Positions 57,101 through 64,000 of a DNA stretch of 64,000 nucleotides are shown in pieces (within the stretch, counting starts at the first letter, position 1; each line of letters begins with the position of its first letter). Source of the stretch: Palsa-892 sp963751615 (GTDB lineage: Bacteria > Pseudomonadota > Alphaproteobacteria > Rhizobiales > Xanthobacteraceae); the NCBI GenBank assembly GCA_963751615.1, contig CAVVVG010000001.1:27466-91465 (forward strand), in the 5' to 3' direction. A program made the position numbers and the translations under genes. The notes under the pieces were generated by a model. The model was not told the DNA's origin and ran no database searches. It saw only the letters and a list, made by a program, of their open reading frames with translations.

Positions 57101-59840
57101 TCATGTGGCAACTCCCGTAGAATTATATGCTCGCCATGTGTGGTAAACGGGCCACAAGGTACCAAATTCATTGGGTACAATAGCGCCGAAATGACTATTT
57201 GCTCCCCAAGCGCCGACCAATGGATATAGTGACGCCTTCAGGCCTCCTATGGCAGTCCAACCGTTGATTGCCTGTGCCGTTATATCGGCGCCTTGGCTGC
57301 TTTGGTAAAACCCGTTGAAGAAGTTCAATACGTCATTAGTTGTGAGTGTTTTGCCGTTGTAAGTATTGATGCCATCGCCGGGGGTAGTGCCATAGATAGA
57401 ATACCAAGTTGGCGTTATGCCCAATCCACCTTCGTACTGAATCAAATTATAGGTTGCACCGTAAGTGCTATGGTCGTGGTCCCTGATATTTTTGAACAAA
57501 TCAAAATACGAAACTTTACCAGGTGTCCAAGTCGAACTAACTGTCATGCCATAAACATTCTGACCGCCATTTGTTGCACCATCCGCGTTCTGCATAAGAT
57601 CATGCAACCAATCCAGCGCCTCAGTCCGTTGCGTCGGGCTACCATAACAATACTTCCAAATATATTCCGCCTTTGCGATCTTTGATCCATCAGCCGTAAT
57701 ATAGGGCGCGCAGGCATAACTATCGATCATCAGGATTGGATAATTACCAACTCCCAATCCAGTCCCTGCGGCATAAAGCGTAGGATCAAAGAATGTAGGC
57801 GCAAACTGCTCCGACATAACACGGTTGCATCGTTGCATCTGGCCGGAATAAACGGAAGCCACCAAACTCATTACGTTATAAACTCGCCAGCCATACCAAT
57901 AATGATTATACCAAATATAGGACTTGGCAGCTGCTGCACCTCCTGCGGTCGGTAGATTGTTACCCCATTTCAATCGCCCTTGCTGTTGGCCATATGGGTT
58001 TTCGTCATATCCTAGTACTGCCATTCCATACCTCGTTACTCAGTTCGTAATAGGCAACTAAATTTGAGTTTAGATGATCCCTTACATAGGTGGCGAATTG
58101 AGTAACATAGTCATCAGTGCACAAATGCGGTAAGCAGAACCAAGGATCGACATTCAGTTTGTTAGCCAACTTAACCATGACTTCAACAGGCATCCCCATC
58201 CCAAAGGTGCCTGGACAACGGTCGATTATTAAGGCATCGAAGACTGCGTCATAAGTTCCGCGTATGACGACGGAGTACGCAGGGTCGCCATTCAAGAAAA
58301 GCTGCTGCCAGAGATTTTGACCTTGAGGTGCGATGCACCGTTTTGCTGGTAGTGAACCGGATGACATTGTAATCTGTTTCGCAACAAAACCACCGCTTGC
58401 CCAAGTCGGCCAGTTAGTAGTGTCTAAGTTTATGGTAAAAGAGTTGGTCGTGTGACTTAGGACAGTATGTTCCCAATATTGATCGAACAGATTATCCAGT
58501 TTAGCAGTACCAGTTACCGCCATCCAGCGTGACGGTATAGTAGTATCAGCGGACGGAGCAATGTTCAGATCCGTTGTGATGTCGCTTCTCGCCAACCAAT
58601 TCCAGCCAAGATTCGAAACGAGTGCGCCCCTATTGTAAGCCTGTTCCGGTGGCCCAAGCTGGCGGCCTAACGGCGCCAGTATCAGTCATGGAATAATCGG
58701 CGCGAGTGAAAATCTTGCTACCGTCGCTGATATCCGTGATTAGTGCATCCGATCGTTGTTGTTGATCCCTTGGTGATGCTTTTTATATTTTGAAATAATG
58801 GATCGTTCCCGATAGCAATTTGTATCTGCATCCCCTGAACCCAAGCCGAAGGATTGCCGGAGATTGCTTGCGTCCCGATATAATCATTTACCGTTTGTGT
58901 GGCCTGTCCTGCGTAACTTGATCTGACAAACTGATGGCCAAACCAACTTGGATTGTTTTCTATTGGACGATTAGCCCACGCCGATTGCTTGCTGCCGATT
59001 GTCTGCATCCACTGGCAAAAACGCATTGTTCCCCAACCAGACCATATGCTGACAAATTGCGGATCAAAGATTTCTCCCTTGGCAATTAGCCCCTGCGTTT
59101 CATAAAGTTTACGGAAAATTTGAACGTTGCTAACGGCTGGCGTGCTTATATTTTGCAGAGTCGGCAATTACAAGAAAACTAAATCCGGTCGTTATTTCTC
59201 GCCAATATGTTCCATTATCGTTGTTGGGATCTAGTCCGGTATTTGAAAGTATGCAGGACCAATACTTTCCATTCGAAGTCTTAACAGCATTAGGATAGTT
59301 ATATGTTTTTCCAGAATCCCATAATGCCGTTGCTGGATCGAGAGCAAAAACATATTCCCGCCGCCCACCAGTTGCGGTTCCGGTAAAAGTTCCAGCGCCG
59401 CCGCCGTTTGTTATAATTAAACCGGGAATATAAAATCCAAGTGAGGCTTGATACTGCGATCCCCTGCCATAAGGACTGCAGGGAACTCCATCAAATGTTA
59501 CCACCCAAACTGAACCACCGGGATCATTGGGCGAAAAATAAATATTCGTGCCCACGCCATATTGGCTGCCACCATCAGGCAATCGTGATGGGTACCCGTT
59601 ATCCTGAATAAGCAGCATCCAATCTTCGTTGGAGGCGTTCGGCCCGAAGATAGCACCCGCGGTATGCAAGCAATTTATGAACGGAAAATTATCACCTCGA
59701 TACAAAAACGGAGTATTGACTTGGGCATAGCCTTTAAGAAGATTGGTGCTGCTGTATGGAAGCGCTTCCGCAGGATTGATACGCGATAGTAGCGCAGCAC
59801 CAGCTGCCGAAGTCATTAGCTGTCTGCGATTTATTTTCAT
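57101..59840 (-). pseudogene. Tat-exported glycoside-hydrolase-like protein, at least four frameshifts
   Basis: The N-terminus MKINRRQLMTSAAGAALLS at 59840 is a Tat signal. The chain then runs through four frames: PYSSTNLLKGYAQVNTPFLY, TPAVSNVQIFRKLYETQGLI, YNRGALVSNLGWNWLARSDI, and after VAYYELSNEVWNG into VLGYDENPYGQQQGRLKWGN and WYNHYWYGWRVYNVMSLVAS. ELSNEVWN is an N-E catalytic acid/base motif of clan GH-A glycosidases. An extra A at 59151-59154 is one of the breaks. About 900 residues when repaired. It is probably a periplasmic or surface hydrolase of the polysaccharide made by this locus; the family could not be named. Confidence 0.55.
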
Positions 59841-59998
59841 GTCGCGCTATTTTACAACACCAAACAACATTAGATTATTGCTGCCAGCAGCCGCAGAACC
59901 AACTAACATTGCACTTAAAGATCTCATTTCTGGATACCAGATGGACCAAGGATACTTGGCCAACATAGCATGGATCTAGGCGTTATTCGATTTTAACG

Positions 59999-61993
59999 TC
60001 ACTGCCCGATTGCGGCTTTGTCTGGCGTGAGAAATTTATCGAGCACCCGATGGGCGCGCTCGCCAAAATATTCAGCACCGGCAACAGTAAGATGGGCGTC
60101 GTCCCGATAAAGCCAGAGGCCGTCTTTCCATATCGGACAGTCGCTGCCGCAAAGAAAATCGGCGGGCATCAACAGCGATACGGTCTTCGGATGAGCCCGC
60201 TGAAATTCCTGCAACATTTCAGTGATCTCTCTCGTCGTCGCATGGACCTTCTCTACCGGATAGGGCGGGCACGGACGCAGTGTCGCGTGCGCGAATGGCC
60301 CAGGCTGCAAGAGAAATGCGTTGATCGAGCAATCGTGGGTGACTTGCGGGCCGACGATCAATGTCTGGCGCTTATTGCCGCCGAACTGCTCGTACGTCTT
60401 CTCCAGCGCTGTCCGGTACACTTGCAGCCGTTTTTCCGGCGCGCTCGTATCCAGTACATGGCCCTCGTCGTCAGTCATCGACCCCGGCCCGTAGGCGACC
60501 CAGTCTTGTGAAATCACAAGGGGCACGGTGGCGCGGCCGAAACTCGCCAATGACTCTTCGCGCGCTTTCTCGCACTCAATCAACCATCTACCGTAGTTCT
60601 TGCTGTGAACTCCAGCAAGCATTAGGCAAGCTCCGGCCGAATAAATTTGACCACTGAGCCCGTGCGCCAGAAGCATCGGCTGAAAAATGGCAACGAGTTG
60701 CCCTGCGTGGGAATCGCCAATAATTTCGACACCTGGCGGGCCCTTCGTGTCGCCAAATACACATTTCCCTTCGATGCGCGGGCAAGGCGCGTTCGCGAAT
60801 GATTGCAGGCGCGCCAGCTCCCGCTGTTCGGCAGTCAGCCGCCAGGGCCAGCCTCCCTCCAGCGGTGACGCCGAGACGGCAAGCAACAAAACCGGGGCTG
60901 ATATCGCTGCACAGCGCGCCAACAGTCGGAAGAAGCTCTCCGTGGTAACCGGTGCGTAGTGAAATCGGAACGGCTTCTCGATGAAAAAATACATAAGAAT
61001 TGCAACGGCGAATGAAAGCGCAAGCAATAATGCACCGGCTGCGAAGCCCTTTAGCTCGCCAAAGATGTAATGCGAGAAAACGAAAATCGGCCAATGACAC
61101 AGATATAGCGAATACGATATGAGGCCAATGCCTACGGCGAGCCGATTATTCAGCAGCACCGACAAACGCGCGCGTGTTCCGGAAAAGATGACGAATGCAG
61201 CGCCGAGGCATGGCAGCAACGCGTTGACGCCGGGGAATGGCGTGGCTGAACTAAAGGCGAAGGCTGATATCCCAATGGCGCCGAGTCCCAGTGTGAAAAG
61301 CAAATCGGCCAGGAACCGCCCGGGTGGCAGCCAGCGCTCAGCCCAGATGCATAGTGCTCCGATGCTCAATTCGAAGATACGGAACGGCATCAGGTAGAAT
61401 GCCGCTACTGCAGCTACTGGATCGCGCGAAAGCCAGTATTGGCAGGCAGCAAGTGATACGATACCAGCGGCAAAAACTAAAACGGGAATAATCTTCTGTT
61501 GCCACAATGCTGCGACGGCCAACAGCCCCGCCGACCAGACCAGGTAAAATTGTTCCTCCACGGACAGCGACCACATGTGCAGCAACGGAACATCCATAGC
61601 ATTAAGCGCAAAATATTGATGGGTCTGGCGCCAGAAAGAAATATTCGCGACCGATATCAGCGTAAAAATGACGTCACGCGCTACCTTGTGAAGCTCATCT
61701 GGCGGAAACCACAAAACGGCGGCAAAAAACGTTACCGCAACCGTAAATAACAAAGCCGGGAACAGCCGACGAATTCGGCGGGAATAAAAAAGGGCTAGCG
61801 AAAATTTTCCAGCGCTCAAATCGTCGACTATATTGCGCGTAATCAGATAGCCCGAAATAACGAAAAAAATATCGACGCCGATATAGCCGCCCTGAAAGAC
61901 TTGGCCACCAAGATGGAAAAACAGAACGCAGAGGATGGAGACCGCACGAAGGCCGTCGATTTCAGGCCGATAGCCGTGACCGGATGATTTCAC
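59999..61993 (-). CDS. Acyltransferase 3 (OafA/YrhL-type) with C-terminal SGNH domain
   Basis: A 664-residue inner-membrane O-acyltransferase. YRPEIDGLRAVSILCVLFFH is the family start, with FQGGYIGVDIFFVISGYLIT, YSRRIRRLFPALLF and MWSLSVEEQFYLVWS. Around ten membrane segments follow to about residue 370. The periplasmic SGNH domain has VEIIGDSHAGQLV (catalytic serine) and ends with YRDDAHLTVAGAEYFG (D-x-x-H). It would add acetyl groups to a surface glycan. Reading frame intact. Confidence 0.92.
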   Translation of the reverse strand: MKSSGHGYRPEIDGLRAVSILCVLFFHLGGQVFQGGYIGVDIFFVISGYLITRNIVDDLSAGKFSLALFYSRRIRRLFPALLFTVAVTFFAAVLWFPPDELHKVARDVIFTLISVANISFWRQTHQYFALNAMDVPLLHMWSLSVEEQFYLVWSAGLLAVAALWQQKIIPVLVFAAGIVSLAACQYWLSRDPVAAVAAFYLMPFRIFELSIGALCIWAERWLPPGRFLADLLFTLGLGAIGISAFAFSSATPFPGVNALLPCLGAAFVIFSGTRARLSVLLNNRLAVGIGLISYSLYLCHWPIFVFSHYIFGELKGFAAGALLLALSFAVAILMYFFIEKPFRFHYAPVTTESFFRLLARCAAISAPVLLLAVSASPLEGGWPWRLTAEQRELARLQSFANAPCPRIEGKCVFGDTKGPPGVEIIGDSHAGQLVAIFQPMLLAHGLSGQIYSAGACLMLAGVHSKNYGRWLIECEKAREESLASFGRATVPLVISQDWVAYGPGSMTDDEGHVLDTSAPEKRLQVYRTALEKTYEQFGGNKRQTLIVGPQVTHDCSINAFLLQPGPFAHATLRPCPPYPVEKVHATTREITEMLQEFQRAHPKTVSLLMPADFLCGSDCPIWKDGLWLYRDDAHLTVAGAEYFGERAHRVLDKFLTPDKAAIGQ

Positions 61994-62143
61994 GCAACGT
62001 CCGCTTGGTTATCTTGCGAACGAATTCGCTCGTTGCGCAGCTGGAAAGGCGTGACCAACAGTTGAAGCAATTGTAGGCCATCGTGTACGTCCGTATCGTT
62101 CGGGCAAATCTCGCATGAGCAAACTGATATCGTCCGCGCTTTC

Positions 62144-62806
62144 TTAAGGCTCATGCGCGACTGTGACCGCAGTACCTTTCCGCGCAGATTTGCTCTCGAT
62201 CCGGGCAGCAAGATGATGGCCGAACCTGATCCAATATTTTTCATAATATCTTGTGGAAATGTGCGCAAAGAAAAAGCTAAGGAAGAAGCTACCGATCCGC
62301 TTAGTATAACGCACAACGATGTCACCTTCGCCCATCCAGCCGGAATACGTTAGCGGATGTATTACGTAAAGAGCGAACGATATCCTCAGCAAGATACCCC
62401 AATGCGCGTCCACATAGGAGCCGCTGTAGTGAATCCTGTGATCGCAGTATCGTCGATCCAATCAATAGTGCAGCGAAATAGGGACGGGCATAGCTCAATG
62501 GGCCCAACGCTGGGTGGCACGACGCTAACAGAAGCGGCGCAAGCAAGAACGGCGTTAAGGCCGGCAGGCGGGCTGCTGCCTTTGCAACCCTAGTCGACCC
62601 GAAGGCGAGCGCAATGCATCCACCAGCCAGTATTTCGTCTATGCGCCACCACGTCACGATAGAGATATTTACGCCGTAGGCGATACGCGCTGCAGTCACA
62701 ACTAAACAAAGATGGGCACCAATATCAGTCCCCAACGGCCTGCGAGCGCGACGCACAATGCAATCGCCACATAAAACTGCATCTCTACGCACAGGCTCCA
62801 AGAAAT
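62144..62806 (-). pseudogene. Truncated acyltransferase 3 gene, frameshifted
   Basis: Reading leftwards from 62803, SWSLCVEMQFYVAIALCVAL is the conserved WSLxVExQFY of acyltransferase 3. It is followed by AARIAYGVNISIVTWWRIDE, RPYFAALLIGSTILRSQDSL and SFALYVIHPLTYSGWMGEG in different frames, and ends at 62144. The N-terminal third is missing; sequence upstream of 62806 changes abruptly into the recombinase. It stands next to the intact acyltransferase gene and is the likely source of a former tandem pair. Confidence 0.7.
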
Positions 62807-62814
62807 GCTCGATG

Positions 62815-63695
62815 CCCATTGGCCGGATGGTGTGGAACCGGCAACGGTTCCTCAAGGATCCGGACACCGGTAAGCGCATCGCGCGGCCGAATCCTGAATC
62901 AAAGTGGATCGTCAAGGAGATCCCGGTGCTCCGGATCGTCGACGACGACCTCTGGCAGGCGGTCCGCGATTGTTATGCGAGCGTGAAGAAGTCCGCTCAA
63001 CCAGGCGGCTCGCGGCGGTTCAAACGAGTTCAGGCGCCCGAGGACCTCTTCTCGGGCCTGACGAAGTGCGGCGTCTGCGGCGCAGGCTTCATCATCTACT
63101 CCCGCCATCACCTCGGATGCTTCGGCAGCCGGGATCGGGGCACCTGCACCAACAAGCTGACGATTGCACGCGAGGAAGTCGAAGCGCGGTACTCCACGCG
63201 CTCCAGGACAAGTTGATGCGGAAGGATTTCTTCGAGGAGTTCTGCCGCGAGTCCACGAAAGAGATGAACCGGCTTCGCATGGAGCAGCGGGCCGGACTGA
63301 CGTCGGCGAAGCGCGAGATCTCTTGCTGAACGGCCCTGCGTATCAAGAAGCTCCTGGACCTTCTGCTCGACGACGGGATTGGCGTGAAACGAAGGCAAGG
63401 CCGAGATCAAGGCGCTCGACGAGCGCGGCGGAAAGAGCTGGAGGCGCCCAACTCAAGACAGCCTGATGAGCCTCTCGCCGCTGCTTCAACCCGACAGTCG
63501 CCGACCTCTCTATAACCTATAAAAAGTCGAAGGACTTGCGGAGGCGCTGCAGCATCCAGACACCCGCATAGAAGCGTGTGAAGATGCTCCGTGGACTCGT
63601 CGACGCGATCGTTCTTGACTCCGGGAAGAACGGGCGAACTCCGGGATTGAACTGCAAGGCAATCTGGCCGCTATGTTGACCGTCGCCCAACAAAC
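62815..63695 (+). pseudogene. Serine recombinase (large resolvase), C-terminal fragment, frameshifted
   Basis: IGRMVWNRQRFLKDPDTGKR begins the recombinase domain; RFKRVQAPEDLFSGLTKCG and VCGAGFIIYSRHHLGCFG with SRDRGTCTNKLTI form the zinc-ribbon. Later frames give LQDKLMRKDFFEEFCRES, ALDERRKELEAQLKTA and LRGLVDAIVLDSGKNGR, the normal tail. The N-terminal resolvase domain with its catalytic serine is missing. The gene must be inactive. The break with the acyltransferase remnant lies between 62804 and 62816. Confidence 0.8.
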
Positions 63696-63696
63696 T

Positions 63697-63725
63697 AAGA
63701 GGTCGCCAGAAACTGGCGACCTCTT
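63697..63725. terminator. 13-bp perfect inverted repeat, terminator-like
   Basis: AAGAGGTCGCCAG at 63697-63709 pairs with CTGGCGACCTCTT at 63713-63725 around AAA. It falls at the end of the recombinase fragment. The T-run is short (TT only), so it may be a recombination-site element rather than a terminator. Confidence 0.55.
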
Positions 63726-63814
63726 CATGCCGGTACAAATGGTTGCGGGGGCACGCAACCAGCGGTACTTGCAACTGTGGTGTGTGCGGCGTTTGGCGTA
63801 CCATGGGAGACAAC

Positions 63815-63850
63815 GCGCCCGTAGCTCAGTTGGATAGAGCACCGGCCTTA
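63815..63850 (+). tRNA. tRNA 5' fragment (probably Arg type), truncated
   Basis: GCGCCCGTAGCTCAGTTGGATAGAGCACCGG-like sequence is the acceptor strand, D arm and start of the anticodon arm. What follows does not form an anticodon or T arm and no CGGGCGC 3' acceptor half is found. It is a remnant left by recombination. Confidence 0.55.
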
Positions 63851-63968
63851 AGGCAAGGGCCCTCCATTCAAGCGAGAGGTTTCCGGCCGAAATCGACGGT
63901 TTCTCGATCGTACGCCGAATTTGGGGGTGCATTAGGGGTGCGGCGTTTTCGGCGTACCATCAGTCAAC

Positions 63969-64000
63969 GCGCCTGTAGCTCATCCGGATAGAGCACCGAC
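63969..64000 (+). tRNA. tRNA gene, 5' part, cut by the window edge
   Basis: GCGCCTGTAGCTCATCCGGA then TAGAGCACCGAC is the first half of a tRNA, with acceptor stem and D loop consistent with tRNA-Arg. The anticodon lies beyond the window, so identity is uncertain. This may be the intact gene of the pair. Confidence 0.6.

Larger units (their letters stand above)
63785..64000. repeat. Direct repeat ending in tRNA 5' halves
   Basis: Unit 1 (63785-63850) and unit 2 (63939-64000, cut by the window edge) share tgcggcgttt-ggcgtaccat, caacgcgcc-gtagctca and ggatagagcacc. They lie about 154 bases apart. The arrangement is that of repeated integration next to a tRNA gene. Confidence 0.7.

Noticed and set aside
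63815..63900. A complete tRNA gene at 63815
   Set aside because: Only the 5' acceptor strand and D arm are present; no T arm or matching 3' acceptor sequence can be found downstream.

Overview
The window reads as a chromosomal piece of an alphaproteobacterium, most likely Hyphomicrobiales (Bradyrhizobium/Beijerinckia-like). The grounds are the style of the polysaccharide genes, the sorting-type tails (ALPLFASGLGALGLLGW), FNR/FixK- and CRP-type palindromes, and a Gp157/Rad52 mobile-element gene set. Base composition looks moderate rather than GC-rich. The genus is an inference; no rRNA or complete tRNA is present.

About 1-48.4 kb is a large surface-polysaccharide locus built from modules on both strands. 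From 1 to 11.7 kb: phosphatase and repeat-protein remnants, a priming polyprenyl glycosylphosphotransferase, three GT4-type glycosyltransferases, an AlgD-like sugar dehydrogenase, a membrane glycosyltransferase and an HddC-type nucleotidyltransferase. From 11.7 to 24.2 kb: HddA-type heptose kinase, heparinase-like lyase, CapK-like adenylate-forming enzyme, flavin oxidoreductase, asparagine-synthase-type amidotransferase, Wzx-type flippase, O-antigen ligase/polymerase-type protein, RmlC-like cupin and SDR. From 24.4 to 31.2 kb: a co-directional sugar-modification cassette (TylC3-type C-methyltransferase, RfbF-type cytidylyltransferase, PIG-L deacetylase, GT2, extended SDR, DUF4910 protein). From 31.5 to 36 kb: FecR-like protein, pyruvyltransferase, a small cysteine-rich secreted protein and an AT-rich FkbM-like gene. 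From 44.9 to 48.4 kb: a complete rmlC-B-D-A set for dTDP-L-rhamnose. Together these would make NDP-sugars (rhamnose, a GDP-heptose, an oxidised and perhaps amidated sugar, a C-methylated deoxysugar), assemble repeat units on undecaprenyl phosphate, and flip, polymerise and decorate them.

Between 36 and 44.7 kb lies a mosaic: tiny membrane proteins behind FNR- and CRP-like boxes, a repeat-bearing metalloprotease, orphan C-terminal sorting tails, repeated terminator cassettes, a GNAT/FemAB-like acyltransferase, a trypsin-like protease and a beta-propeller protein. From 48.9 to 53.1 kb there is a phage- or element-derived patch (Gp157, Rad52-HNH, two paralogous NRRNA-type proteins, an XRE remnant). 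From 53.6 to 64 kb: a GT87-like protein, secreted protease-like proteins, a Tat-exported glycosidase-like protein, acyltransferase genes and remnants, a truncated serine recombinase, and a repeat carrying two tRNA 5' halves at the right edge.

Many genes carry single-base frameshifts, often one extra base in a short homopolymer. They are concentrated in 0-11.6 kb, 34-44.7 kb and 50-63.7 kb; 11.7-34.4 kb and 44.9-49.6 kb read cleanly. I cannot tell from sequence alone whether they are assembly errors or real decay, so frameshifted genes are reported with their full reconstructed span.
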